DNA of 57,965 nt from Acidobacteriaceae bacterium (GTDB taxonomy: Bacteria; Acidobacteriota; Terriglobia; Bryobacterales; Bryobacteraceae), in contig JADCJL010000262.1 of the NCBI GenBank assembly GCA_020247055.1, forward strand, positions 1-57,965, in the 5' to 3' direction. The position numbers and the translations under genes were made by a program. Of this stretch, positions 17,454 through 25,704 are shown one piece after another. The notes under the pieces are model-generated. The model saw only the letters and a program-made list of their open reading frames with translations. It was not told where the DNA came from and made no database searches. Position 1 is the stretch's first letter. Each line of letters starts with the position of its first letter.

Positions 17454-18524
17454 TTACAAATACCGCGCAATCCACTCATAGGCGGCAAACCGCACGGCAT
17501 CCGGAAAATCGTGCTCACAGTCCGGATGTTCCACGCGCAGCCGGTCCGCCGCCCCGTATAACCGGTAGACCGGCAGCGCGGCCTCGCGAATCCGGTCCAC
17601 GCTCGCGTGCCGGAAGTTGGCGTCGCGCAGCGGGGCGTTCACAAAAAACGCCCGCGGCGCCAGCGCGGCCACCAGCTCGTAAAAATCGAACGGCACATTC
17701 TGCGGCGCACCCACGTACTGCCCCATCCGCATCATGTAACGCTCCTGCACCCAACCCTTGATGTTCCCGCCGTAGTAGTCGAGGAACGAATCGAAGCCGC
17801 AGCTGGAAACCACCACCCCGATCCGCTTCTCGTGCACCGCCGTGTAGATCGCGTTGTGCCCGCCCAGCGAATGCCCAATGGCCGCGTACTGGCCGCGGCG
17901 CACCTGCGGCAGACTGTCGAGCAAGTCGAGCGCCCGGATGTTATCCCAGATCGCCTTCATCGTCCCGCTCTCGTAGCCCAGCTTCCGCAGGTCCGGCTGG
18001 TAGTCGGCCAGCTGCACATAGCTTGGCGAGATGGTCACAAAGCCGCGTTCAGCCAGCTCCGCCGCGTACTGCCGGTGCGGTCGCCCGCCGAGTCCGACGA
18101 CGACCTTGTAGCCGGCCGTGTTGTCCGTCGGATGCAGGCACAGCACCGCCCGCGCCCGCTGGCCCGCCAGTGCCTTCTTCGGAAGGCAGAGATACGCCGT
18201 CGTCCTGCCGCCCGGCTCGGCGGCGTAGGAGATCGCCCGGCGGACATAGCTGCCCATGTCGGCCTCGTCGTGTACCGTCACCGCCAGCGGACACCGCTTC
18301 TCGTTGCCGGGCAGAGGACCGGTTACGGTGTGCATCCCCGCGAGCGCATCGCGCCGCCGGACCTCCCATTCGCCGCGGCTCCGCGCCACGCGCAACCCGC
18401 CGCCGGCCCCGCGGTACTCGAGCAGGTTTGTCCGGCTCAGCCCGCGCAGCGGCGGGATCTCCTGCCGCGCTTCCTGCGCGGCGGCACGCATAGAGATTCC
18501 GGCCAGCCAACAGCGTCGTGTCAT
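17454..18524 (-). CDS. Exported alpha/beta hydrolase (dienelactone hydrolase/acetyl-xylan-esterase-like)
   Basis: About 356 residues starting MTRRCWLAGIS, a short Tat-like or weak signal region. The alpha/beta hydrolase core holds the nucleophile motif GHSLGGHN (Ser219), a preceding oxyanion-type segment RAVLCLHPTDN, and a late His in CEHDFP. The C-terminal segment VYRLYGAADRLRVEHPDCEH fits the Asp-His part of a Ser-His-Asp triad. It probably hydrolyses esters of plant-derived or sugar substrates outside the cytoplasm. The start at 18524 leaves a 21-bp gap to the divergent M20 peptidase; an earlier in-frame ATG at 18593 would run into that gene. Confidence 0.82.
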   Translation of the reverse strand: MTRRCWLAGISMRAAAQEARQEIPPLRGLSRTNLLEYRGAGGGLRVARSRGEWEVRRRDALAGMHTVTGPLPGNEKRCPLAVTVHDEADMGSYVRRAISYAAEPGGRTTAYLCLPKKALAGQRARAVLCLHPTDNTAGYKVVVGLGGRPHRQYAAELAERGFVTISPSYVQLADYQPDLRKLGYESGTMKAIWDNIRALDLLDSLPQVRRGQYAAIGHSLGGHNAIYTAVHEKRIGVVVSSCGFDSFLDYYGGNIKGWVQERYMMRMGQYVGAPQNVPFDFYELVAALAPRAFFVNAPLRDANFRHASVDRIREAALPVYRLYGAADRLRVEHPDCEHDFPDAVRFAAYEWIARYL

Positions 18525-18529
18525 CGTCC

Positions 18530-18535
18530 TATAAT
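18530..18535 (+). promoter_or_regulatory. TATAAT -10 hexamer before the M20 peptidase
   Basis: A perfect TATAAT ends 10 nt before the ATG at 18546, predicting a transcript start about 4 nt before the start codon (near-leaderless). It sits in the 21-bp gap to the divergent hydrolase. The -35 position is poor. Confidence 0.5.
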
Positions 18536-18545
18536 CCAATCTCCG

Positions 18546-19838
18546 ATGGACGCTCTTCAACTGTCCGCCTACGTCGCCTCCCGCCGCGATCATCTCGTCT
18601 CGCTCCTCGTCGACCTCGTCCGGACGCCTTCAGAAAACCGTGCCCCGCGCGGCGCCGAACTCGCCTGCCAGCAGCTGCTCGCCGGCCGCCTCGCCCGCGC
18701 CGGCTGCACCCCCCATCTCTACGAGCCGGACTCCGTGCCCGGCCTGCCCACCCACCCCCTCTATTGGCCCGGCCGCGACTACCGCCACCGCCCCAACCTT
18801 GCCGCCACCCTGCCGGGCACCGGCGGCGGACGCTCGCTGTTGCTCAGCGGCCACATCGACACCGTACCGGCCGGCTCTCTTGCCTGGAGCCGCCCTCCCT
18901 TTGCCGCCACGGTCGAAGGCAATCGCCTCTACGGGCGCGGCGCCTTTGATATGAAGGCCGGCGTCGCCGCCAATCTCTTTGTCCTCGAAGCGATTCAGGA
19001 GCTGGGCATCCGCCTGCGGGGTGACCTGATTTTCGAGTCGGTCGTCGACGAAGAGTTCGGCGGGGTGAACGGTACCTTGGCCGGGCGCGTGGCCGGCTAT
19101 CGGGCCGATGCGGCGATCGTCGGCGAGCCCTCCGGCCTCCGCCTCTGCCCCGCCCACCGGGGCGGCCGGACCGTGCACCTCACGTTCACGGCCCCCAACG
19201 ACGGCATCCTCGCCCCGGCGGGCGCCAGCGGCGTCATTGAACAACTGCGTGTGTTTTTGAACGAACTGCCGGCGTTCGCTGCCCTTCGCCGCCGCACCGC
19301 GCCGCCCCATCCGCTCTTCGCCCATCTGGCCGATCCCGTTCCCGTCACCGTCGGCCGCATCCACACCGCCGCCTGGTCCACCGACGAACCGCCCAATGTC
19401 CCGCCCGTCTGCCGCCTCGAACTCTTCTGGCAGACCATGCCCGGCGAGACGGTGGCGGCGATCGATGAGCAGTTCGCCGCCTGGCTGACCGGCGTGTTGA
19501 CCCGCCACCCGGACCTGTTCGCCGTGCCGCCCGCCGTGCACCATCCCATCCGCTGGCTGCCCGGTTCGGCGCTCCCGCCGGACGCCCCGTTACTCGGCGA
19601 GTTCGCCGCCGCCGTCCGCGCGGCCACCGGCCAAACGCCCGCCGTCCAGGGCATTGAAGGGCCGTGCGACCTGTTCGTCTTCCCCGCGTTCGGAATCCCC
19701 GCCCTGCTCTGGGGCCCCTCCGGCGGCAACGCGCACATGCCGGACGAGTACGTCGAAATCGACTCGCTGCTCGCCGCCACGACCGCGCTGCTCCAATTTG
19801 TCTGCTCCTGGTGCGGCCAAGCGGACGAGCTCGGCTAA
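18546..19838 (+). CDS. M20-family metallopeptidase/deacylase (ArgE/DapE type)
   Basis: 430 residues with all M20 landmarks. SGHIDTVP supplies His103 and Asp105, GRGAFDMKAG the bridging Asp135, DEEFGG the general base Glu169 and ligand Glu170, GEPS Glu194, and GGNAHMPDEY the C-terminal ligand His397. It is therefore expected to be a di-zinc amidohydrolase removing an acyl or amino-acid group from a small substrate. No signal peptide is visible, so it is probably cytoplasmic. The ATG at 18546 follows a TATAAT by 10 nt and has no leader Shine-Dalgarno. Its last 4 bp overlap the convergent isomerase-like gene. Exact substrate (N-acetyl-ornithine, succinyl-diaminopimelate, dipeptide) is not resolved. 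Confidence 0.9.
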   Translation: MDALQLSAYVASRRDHLVSLLVDLVRTPSENRAPRGAELACQQLLAGRLARAGCTPHLYEPDSVPGLPTHPLYWPGRDYRHRPNLAATLPGTGGGRSLLLSGHIDTVPAGSLAWSRPPFAATVEGNRLYGRGAFDMKAGVAANLFVLEAIQELGIRLRGDLIFESVVDEEFGGVNGTLAGRVAGYRADAAIVGEPSGLRLCPAHRGGRTVHLTFTAPNDGILAPAGASGVIEQLRVFLNELPAFAALRRRTAPPHPLFAHLADPVPVTVGRIHTAAWSTDEPPNVPPVCRLELFWQTMPGETVAAIDEQFAAWLTGVLTRHPDLFAVPPAVHHPIRWLPGSALPPDAPLLGEFAAAVRAATGQTPAVQGIEGPCDLFVFPAFGIPALLWGPSGGNAHMPDEYVEIDSLLAATTALLQFVCSWCGQADELG

Positions 19839-20779
19839 GTCCGCAGCCAGCCGCGGAACCGGTCCCGCGCCTCCCGCAGATACCCCGGCATCCGCTCCGG
19901 ATCGCCCCCGATTTCGAGCACCAGCGCGCCCTGGTAGCGCACCTCGCGCAGCGCGGCGAAAATGCGCGGGTAGTCCACAAACCCATGCACCATCGGCTTG
20001 TGCTCCACCCACGTCGCCGGGTCGATGTCATGCACGTGCAGATGCACCACCTTCGCGCCGAGCTTCCGAATGATCTCGATCGTCGTGTCGTTGTACGCAG
20101 CCACCGCCGCGGGCTTGGCCCGGTCCTCCGTCTTCACCTTCTCCACCAGTTCGGCGTAGCGCCCCTGGTGGCCCACGTCAATCGTGGCTCCTACGGCCGG
20201 GTGGTTCACCTTCTCCAGGAGACGGACAAACGAGGCGATGCTCGGTGGCCAGCCGGTCTCCACCGCCAGCTTCACCCCAAGCTTGCCGGCCCGCTCGCCC
20301 CAGCGCCCGATGGCCGTCGCGCACTCTTCTTCGCGCCTCTCCCACGGCTCGTTGGTCACCGATTGCGGATGGAGCACCGCCAGGCGGGCGCCGAGATAGG
20401 CCGACCCTTCGAGAGCGATGTCGATGGTCCGAACGGCGTGGGCGCGCGTGGCCGCGTCCGCGCTCAGCCAGTTGAGGCCCGTGTAGGGCAGGTGCGTCGT
20501 GATGCGGCGAAACGGACGCAGCGCGCGGCGAAGCTTCGCTTTCTCCGCCTGGTCCAGCTGGTCGAACTGAAACCCGGGAAAGGTGCGGGGCACGGGGTCA
20601 GGGCGGCCCATCGGATGGATCTCGATCACCGGAAACTCCAACTGACGGACCAGTTCGATGGCCGGATACAGCCCGTAGCCCTGCACGGCGGTGTTGGCGC
20701 CAAGCAGCCACGGGGAAGGCGCGGCCCAGGCCGCCGTGGCGGCGGCGCCGGATAGGAAACTGCGGCGGCTGAGAAACAT
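19835..20779 (-). CDS. Sugar phosphate isomerase/epimerase-like TIM barrel, Tat leader
   Basis: 314 residues of the xylose-isomerase-like/AP-endonuclease-2 fold. It begins MFLSRRSFLSGAAATAAWAA, a Tat signal. Barrel motifs include VIEIHPMG, the LGVKLAVETGW segment, ATIDVGHQGRYAEL and KVVHLHVHDID, which provide the usual Glu/Asp/His metal ligands. Exported members are common in Acidobacteriota and Planctomycetota, often near oxidoreductases, and their substrates are unknown. A GTAGAAT box sits 6 nt upstream of the ATG. The product is likely functionally related to the divergent isomerase-like gene at 20863. Confidence 0.85.
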   Translation of the reverse strand: MFLSRRSFLSGAAATAAWAAPSPWLLGANTAVQGYGLYPAIELVRQLEFPVIEIHPMGRPDPVPRTFPGFQFDQLDQAEKAKLRRALRPFRRITTHLPYTGLNWLSADAATRAHAVRTIDIALEGSAYLGARLAVLHPQSVTNEPWERREEECATAIGRWGERAGKLGVKLAVETGWPPSIASFVRLLEKVNHPAVGATIDVGHQGRYAELVEKVKTEDRAKPAAVAAYNDTTIEIIRKLGAKVVHLHVHDIDPATWVEHKPMVHGFVDYPRIFAALREVRYQGALVLEIGGDPERMPGYLREARDRFRGWLRT

Positions 20780-20785
20780 CCCCGG

Positions 20786-20792
20786 ATTCTAC
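20786..20792 (-). promoter_or_regulatory. GTAGAAT box, predicted leaderless start
   Basis: On the minus strand GTAGAAT is separated from the ATG at 20779 by only 6 nt. If it is a -10 element, transcription would begin at about the A of the start codon. No Shine-Dalgarno sequence is present. Confidence 0.45.
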
Positions 20793-20827
20793 AGGAACAC
20801 GCACCGGGAATCCTGCTCCGACGCGGG

Positions 20828-20857
20828 ATAGAGTAGAGAATAGAGTAGAGAAAGGAG
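20828..20857 (+). promoter_or_regulatory. Duplicated 12-bp ATAGAGTAGAGA element plus RBS for a TTG start
   Basis: ATAGAGTAGAGA occurs twice in direct tandem (20828-20839, 20840-20851), followed at once by AAAGGAG (20851-20857). AGGAG lies 5 nt before TTG at 20863, which decides that unusual start. Each repeat contains TAGAGT, so the duplication could offer two overlapping -10-like hexamers. Confidence 0.55.
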
Positions 20858-20862
20858 TTGCC

Positions 20863-21759
20863 TTGACCCGCCGCCATCTGCTCTCGAGCGTCCTGCCCGC
20901 CGCCGCCCTCGCTCAACCCGCGCCCACGCGCTTCCCGTTGGCGTGCATGACCCTCCCCTACTCCGCCCACCCCTTCGAACGCGCCCTCGCCGGCATCCGG
21001 CGCGCCGGCTACTCCCACGTCGCCTGGGGCGTCAACCACAAAGACGCGCAAGGACAGACCCAACCCGCCCTCGCCGTCGATGCCCCCGCCCGCGATGCCG
21101 CCGCGCTGGCCGCCCGCTGCCGCGACCTCGGCCTCGAACCGGTAATGATGTTCAGCACCGTTAACCTCGAAGCGCCCAACGCCCTCGCCGCCCATCTCCG
21201 CCGCATCGAACAGGCCGCCGCCGCCCGCATCCCTTTTCTCCTCACCTTCGGCAAAACCACCCCCGGGCAGTACGAAACCTTCGTCAGCAATCTGCGGAAG
21301 ATGGCGCCCGTAGCGCGCGGGGCCGGCGTAATGGTCGTCATCAAGCAGCACGGCGGCAACACCGCCACCGGCGAACACTGCGCCCGCATCATCCGCGAAG
21401 TGGCCGATGAGGGCGTCAAAATCTGCTACGACGCCGGCAACGTCCTCGACTACGAAAACCACGATCCGATTGCCGATATCCAAACCTGCTGGCGCGACAT
21501 TCGCGCCTTCAACATTAAGGACCACCGCAACACGCCGAAGGACGAAGACTGCGGCCCCGGCTTCGGCGAGATCGACCACTACAAGCTCTTCGCGCCCCTT
21601 CTGCGCACCGGCCTGACCATCCCGCTGACGTTCGAGAACATCTTCGAACCGCTCGTCCCCCGGCCCACCGACCCCGCGGCCATCGACGACCTCGCCCGCC
21701 GCGCCCGCGAGTACATCGACACGGTGCTGCGCGGCTTGACGAGCTACCCGGCCGCCTGA
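20863..21759 (+). CDS. Sugar phosphate isomerase/epimerase-like TIM barrel
   Basis: 298 residues from a TTG start supported by a good AGGAG. The N terminus (TRRHLLSSVLPAAALAQ) is a Tat-like or Sec signal. The barrel has the AP-endonuclease-2 pattern: MVVIKQHGGNTATGEHC near the middle, VKICYDAGNVLDYE, AFNIKDHRNTPKDEDCGPGFGEIDH and LTFENIFE, which carry the metal-binding His/Asp/Glu residues. It resembles the hydroxypyruvate isomerase/sugar epimerase group, but the substrate is not predictable. It is divergent from the related gene at 19835-20779. Downstream it ends 1 nt from the stop of the convergent frameshifted GT39-like gene. Confidence 0.85.
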   Translation: MTRRHLLSSVLPAAALAQPAPTRFPLACMTLPYSAHPFERALAGIRRAGYSHVAWGVNHKDAQGQTQPALAVDAPARDAAALAARCRDLGLEPVMMFSTVNLEAPNALAAHLRRIEQAAAARIPFLLTFGKTTPGQYETFVSNLRKMAPVARGAGVMVVIKQHGGNTATGEHCARIIREVADEGVKICYDAGNVLDYENHDPIADIQTCWRDIRAFNIKDHRNTPKDEDCGPGFGEIDHYKLFAPLLRTGLTIPLTFENIFEPLVPRPTDPAAIDDLARRAREYIDTVLRGLTSYPAA

Positions 21760-22922
21760 CTAGGGCACTCTCCAGCCGCTGATCGTATGGAAGTAGCCGC
21801 CGCCGTCCGCTGGGCAGGCGGCAACCGGAAACGGCCGCAAGCCGGCGGCCGTGGGGCCGAGCGCCTCTCTTAAACTCGCTTCAACCTCCGGAAATCGACC
21901 CTCGAGAAAGAACAGCTGCGTTCCGGCTGGCGACTGCCGCAGGCGGTCGCCCAGGGCCGCGGCCTCCCGCCGTAAGCCCGGTAAGCGCGCCGGTGCGCCC
22001 ACGCTCCTCTCATAGCCCGGATGGATGTCGATCTCGGCCGGGAAGGTCTGCTCCTGCCAGTTACGGCCGGGCCGCGCCGCCTGCCGTCCCGTGCAGCTTT
22101 CCTGGGAAGCCCGCAGCCCCACCGCCATCAGGCAGGCCAGAATGGCCACCGCGCCCACGCCGCGGCTTCGCGGCCGTCTTCCGGGCCTTTGGTGCTCAGT
22201 CGGCGCCATCGCCAAATCACCCACGGAAGCAGCAGCACCGACACGCCCAGCCACAGCAGAATCGTGCTCGTCAACATGTCCCGGTCCGGTGCGGGCAACC
22301 AAGCCACCGCCTCGTTCGACAGGGCCAGCTGCCGCCGAAGCACCGCCAGCCCCAGCCCCGCCAGCAGGCAAAAGAACCAGAGATGCGTGAAGCTGCCGAG
22401 AAACGTCCACCCCACGAACACCGCGGTCCCTCGCCAGCCCGGCCGGCGGACGAAGTCGACCAGCGAGGTGGCGGCCAGGACACCCAGCAGCCCCACTAAC
22501 GAATACATCCGGACCAGTTCGGCCGACTGGACCGCCAGCGGCGCCGTGAGGAATACTGCGGCGGGCTGAATGGCACCCGCCGGTGGCAGGAAGCGTCGCG
22601 CCAGGCGATACGTCGCCAACCCCGTCAGCCAATAACAAACGATCGAAAAGGCCCGCATCGCCCCTTCGCCGTCTCCCAGCGCGGAGACGAAGGCTTTCAG
22701 GAAGAGAAAGTACAGCGGCGGGTGGACATCCTTGCTGAGATTTACGATCACCTCGGCCCAGGGCCCCAGCACGGCGTGCAGGCTCCCCACATCGTCAGCC
22801 TTGAGCGAAACGTCCGCGTTGATCAACCCCAGCAGGACGGCCCCGGCGACCACCAACCCCGTGACGGCCCGCGCCGCGGTCTCCGGGGGCGCGGGGTTTT
22901 CCGAGGCGGGATGCGAGGGCAA
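21760..22922 (-). pseudogene. GT39-like membrane glycosyltransferase, frameshifted
   Basis: The 5' part (22922 to about 22128, 264 residues) has several transmembrane helices and the N-terminal features of dolichyl-phosphate-mannose-type transferases: LKADDVGSLHAV, then KDVHPPLYFLFLKAF. It runs into TGA shortly after EDGREAAAWARW. A second frame continues the membrane protein from the same point (VGAVAILACLMAVGLRAS) through a periplasmic C-terminal part ending ISGWRVP at 21760. One lost base in the GC-rich run at about 22156-22170 joins the two into about 387 residues. It is either a genuine pseudogene or a sequencing error; no slippery heptamer suggests programmed shifting. It would transfer sugar from a lipid carrier at the inner membrane. 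Confidence 0.75.
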
Positions 22923-22973
22923 ACGGGTCGATCTCCGGTAAACCTATGAGTGTAGCCCGGCCCCAACGGGCGA

Positions 22974-23022
22974 GGAACGCGCCCCTCGCGCCCGGTCGAA
23001 GCGAGTTCGTTGTGCGCGTTCC
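22974..23022. repeat. Dispersed copy of the window-start repeat, in a cruciform
   Basis: Positions 22998-23022 match 181-205 at 22 of 25 bases, both ending TTGTGCGCGTTCC. Here the core is the right arm of an inverted repeat: GGAACGCGC (22974-22982) pairs with GCGCGTTCC (23014-23022), and inside it CTCGC (22985-22989) pairs with GCGAG (23001-23005). This suggests a REP-like palindromic intergenic element. Confidence 0.6.
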
Positions 23023-23145
23023 CTAAACGTTCAAGGGGAAGCCGTCCCTGTGTGTGTCCTTCCAGGGCCTTTGCCGTCGGGCCAGGTGCGGAGCAGGTCC
23101 GGTTCCCGGCACGCCCCATCGTCTGGCTTCGAATCGCAAAATGAC

Positions 23146-23164
23146 CCACCGGGCCTCCCGGTGG
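23146..23164. other. Compact 8-bp hairpin
   Basis: CCACCGGG (23146-23153) and CCCGGTGG (23157-23164) form a perfect stem with a 3-nt loop CCT. No T-tract follows on the plus strand. It could be an RNA structure or a boundary element. Confidence 0.45.
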
Positions 23165-23170
23165 AGAAGA

Positions 23171-23188
23171 TGTCCGCTCGAGTGGACA
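23171..23188. promoter_or_regulatory. 18-bp near-perfect palindrome, possible operator
   Basis: TGTCCGCTCGAGTGGACA is palindromic at 8 of 9 base pairs, centred on CTCGAG. It overlaps a weak -10-like GACAAT (23185-23190) upstream of the DUF1549/DUF1553 gene, so a dimeric repressor could act here. Confidence 0.4.
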
Positions 23189-23223
23189 ATCCCCGCCACT
23201 TTCTCGCCGCTTTGACATAGGCT

Positions 23224-23229
23224 GAGGAG
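23224..23229 (+). promoter_or_regulatory. RBS that selects the second ATG
   Basis: GAGGAG abuts the first ATG (23230) with no spacer but lies 6 nt from the in-frame ATG at 23236, so the second ATG is the better start. Confidence 0.7.
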
Positions 23230-23235
23230 ATGCGG

Positions 23236-25692
23236 ATGCGATGGTTACTCGGATGGGCCGCCACGGCCGGCCTGTTGCAAGCAGCGCCCGGCGAGGCGAT
23301 CGCCCTGCTCAAAACCAAATGTCTCGCCTGCCATAACGCCAAGGTCAAGCAGGGCGGCCTCGATCTCTCCACCCGCGAAGCCCTCCTCGCCGGCAGTGAA
23401 CACGGACCCGTCATCACCGCCGGCCTCCCCGCCGAATCGCAGCTTTATAAAGTAGTCGCCCACATTGTCGAACCGGGCATGCCCTTCAAAGCGAAGAAAC
23501 TCCCCGCTGCCGAAATCCAACTCCTCGCCGACTGGATCAAAGCCGGCGCCCCCTACGACACCGCCGCCGCCAACCCCGACGCCGAACTCCTCTCGGCCGC
23601 CGCCAGCCACTGGGCCTACCGCCCCCCGGTCCGCCCCTCCGCCCGGTCCATCGACGAACTCCTCGCCGCCTCCCGTTTGCAAAAGGGCGTCACCCCCGTC
23701 GCCCCGGCCGACCGCGCCACCCTCCTCCGCCGTCTCTACCTTGACCTCATCGGCCTCCCCCCCACCCCCGCGCAACTCGCCGCCTTCCTGGCCGACCAGC
23801 GCCCCAACGCCTACGAACTCGTCGTCGACCAGCTCCTTGAAAGCCCCCAGCACGCCGAACGCTGGGGCCGCCACTGGCTCGACATCTGGCGCTACTCCGA
23901 CTGGTACGGCTACCGCAAAACCAGCCAGGTCCGCTACAGCGCCCGCCACATCTGGCGCTGGCGCGATTGGACCATCGACAGCCTCGCCCAAAACAAACCC
24001 TACGACCGCATGATCCAGGAGATGCTCGCCGGCGATGAACTCGCCCCCGGCGACCCCGACACCGTCCGCGCCACCGGCTTCCTCGTCCGCAACTGGTACC
24101 TGTTCAACCGCAACGTCTGGCTCCAGGACGCCGCCGAATACACCGCCGCCAGCTTCCTCGGACTCACCCTCAAGTGCGCCCGCTGCCACACCCACAAGTA
24201 CGATCCCCTGCCCCACACCGACTACTATCGCTTCCGCGCCTTCTTTGAATCCCACGAAGTCCGCACCGACCGCGTCCCCGGCGAAGCCGACACCCTCAAA
24301 GACGGCCTGCCCCGCGTCTACGACGCCAACGCCGATGCCGTCACCTACCGCTTCATCCGCGGCAACGAAGCCACCCCCGACACCTCCGCCGTCATGCAGC
24401 CCGGCATCCCCCGCTTCTTCGGCAAGCCCGAACTGCCGCTCGAGCGCGTCTCCCTCCCCCTGGCGGAAACCTTCCCCGACTCCCGTCCCTTCGTCACCCG
24501 CGACCTGCTCGCCGCCGCCCGCGCCGCCATCGAAAAGGCCGCCGCCGACCTCAAGAAAGCCCACGAAAAACCCGAACCCGCCCCCATCCTCGCCGCCCTC
24601 GCCAAAGATCTCGAGTTCCGTCAGGCCGACCTGCCCGCCCTCGAAGCCCGCATCCGCGCCGACCTCGCCACCCTCCAAACCCCCGTCCCCGAAAACATGG
24701 AGCAGCTCGCCGAACAGGCCCGCAAACTCGAACTCCAAGCCAACGCCATCAAGGCCGACGCGGAAATGCTCCGCGCCCGCCACGAGTTCTCTCAAAACAA
24801 AAACGCCGCCGCCGCCGCCCGCCTCGAAGCCGCCACCAAACTCCTCAAGGAACCCGCCGAAGGCTACACCCCCATCGGCCCCAAGTACCCCGCCTCCAGC
24901 TCCGGTCGCCGCCTCGCGCTCGCCCGCTGGATCGCCAGTAAAGACAATCCCCTCACCGCCCGTGTGGCCATGAACCACATGTGGGCCCGCCACTTCGGCG
25001 CCCCCCTCGTCTCCACCGTCTTCAACTTCGGCAAAAGCGGCCAGCCCCCCTCCCATCCCGCACTGCTCGACTGGCTCGCCGTCGAATTCATGCAGCGCAA
25101 CTGGGACATGAAAGCCATGCACCGCCTCATGGTCACCTCCCAGGCCTACCGCCTCGCCTCTACCCCCGCCCCCGCCCAGCAGCAGGCCGACCCCGACAAC
25201 CGCACCCTCTGGCGCGCCAACGTCCGCCGCATGGAAGCCGAAGTCGTCCGCGATAGCGCCCTCCATGCCGCCGGCCTCCTCGATCCCGCCCGCGGCGGCC
25301 CCGAAATCGACGAAACCAAAGGCCACGACGTCTTCCGCCGCAGCCTCTACTTCCGCACCGCCCCGGACCTGCAAATGGACATGCTCAAGGTCTTCGACGC
25401 CGCCAGCCCCATCGAGTGCTTTGAGCGCAGCCAGAGCATCGTCCCTCAGCAGGCCCTCGCCCTCGCCAACGGCAAGCTCAGCTTTACCGTCTCCCGCGCC
25501 ATCGCGGCCAGCCTCGCCGGCCTCACCGATCCCCACGCCTTCGTCCAGGCCGTCTTTGCCCGCCTGCTCGGCCGCCCCGCCAAGCCCGGCGAACTCCGCG
25601 AATCCGCCGCCTATCTCGACGGCTCCCTCCCGCGCCGCGAAAGCCTCGTCCACGTCCTGCTCAACCACAACGACTTCGTTACCATCCGATAA
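23236..25692 (+). CDS. DUF1549/DUF1553 protein with cytochrome c motifs (second copy)
   Basis: 818 residues, paralogous in layout to the gene at 8581-10998. A signal peptide (MRWLLGWAATAGLLQAA) is followed by CLACH (C29, C32, H33) and the GGLDLSTREALLAG phrase of planctomycete-type cytochrome c. A DUF1549 domain contains a second motif CARCHTHKYDPL (C314, C317, H318). A Lys/Glu/Ala-rich predicted helical stretch spans about 430-530, and the C-terminal DUF1553 domain includes MNHMWARHFGAPLVSTVFNF. It is an exported heme protein of unknown activity. It is the first gene of a three-gene unit with DUF1501 12 nt downstream and an S9 peptidase overlapping that. Codons are almost uniformly C-ending. 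Confidence 0.9.
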   Translation: MRWLLGWAATAGLLQAAPGEAIALLKTKCLACHNAKVKQGGLDLSTREALLAGSEHGPVITAGLPAESQLYKVVAHIVEPGMPFKAKKLPAAEIQLLADWIKAGAPYDTAAANPDAELLSAAASHWAYRPPVRPSARSIDELLAASRLQKGVTPVAPADRATLLRRLYLDLIGLPPTPAQLAAFLADQRPNAYELVVDQLLESPQHAERWGRHWLDIWRYSDWYGYRKTSQVRYSARHIWRWRDWTIDSLAQNKPYDRMIQEMLAGDELAPGDPDTVRATGFLVRNWYLFNRNVWLQDAAEYTAASFLGLTLKCARCHTHKYDPLPHTDYYRFRAFFESHEVRTDRVPGEADTLKDGLPRVYDANADAVTYRFIRGNEATPDTSAVMQPGIPRFFGKPELPLERVSLPLAETFPDSRPFVTRDLLAAARAAIEKAAADLKKAHEKPEPAPILAALAKDLEFRQADLPALEARIRADLATLQTPVPENMEQLAEQARKLELQANAIKADAEMLRARHEFSQNKNAAAAARLEAATKLLKEPAEGYTPIGPKYPASSSGRRLALARWIASKDNPLTARVAMNHMWARHFGAPLVSTVFNFGKSGQPPSHPALLDWLAVEFMQRNWDMKAMHRLMVTSQAYRLASTPAPAQQQADPDNRTLWRANVRRMEAEVVRDSALHAAGLLDPARGGPEIDETKGHDVFRRSLYFRTAPDLQMDMLKVFDAASPIECFERSQSIVPQQALALANGKLSFTVSRAIAASLAGLTDPHAFVQAVFARLLGRPAKPGELRESAAYLDGSLPRRESLVHVLLNHNDFVTIR

Positions 25693-25704
25693 GAGGAATC
25701 TCCC

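Larger units (their letters stand above)
22923..23235. other. Intergenic region with repeat copy, hairpin and palindrome
   Basis: This 313-bp gap between divergent genes holds no supported coding sequence. It contains a folded copy of the window-start repeat (22974-23022), a compact 8-bp hairpin (23146-23164), an 18-bp near-palindrome (23171-23188) and the ribosome-binding site for 23236. The stretch 23023-23145 shows nothing I can name. Confidence 0.6.

Noticed and set aside
17607-18545. Long N-terminal extension of the M20 peptidase frame
   Set aside because: It overlaps the opposite-strand hydrolase completely; the ATG at 18546 starts exactly where homology to M20 peptidases would begin.
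22128-22180. Programmed ribosomal frameshift in the GT39-like gene
   Set aside because: No slippery heptamer or downstream pseudoknot is evident at the junction; a base deletion or sequencing error is simpler.
23212-23217. TTGACA as a -35 element for the gene at 23236
   Set aside because: A -10 at 17 bp spacing would fall at the start codon, and no hexamer resembling TATAAT is there.
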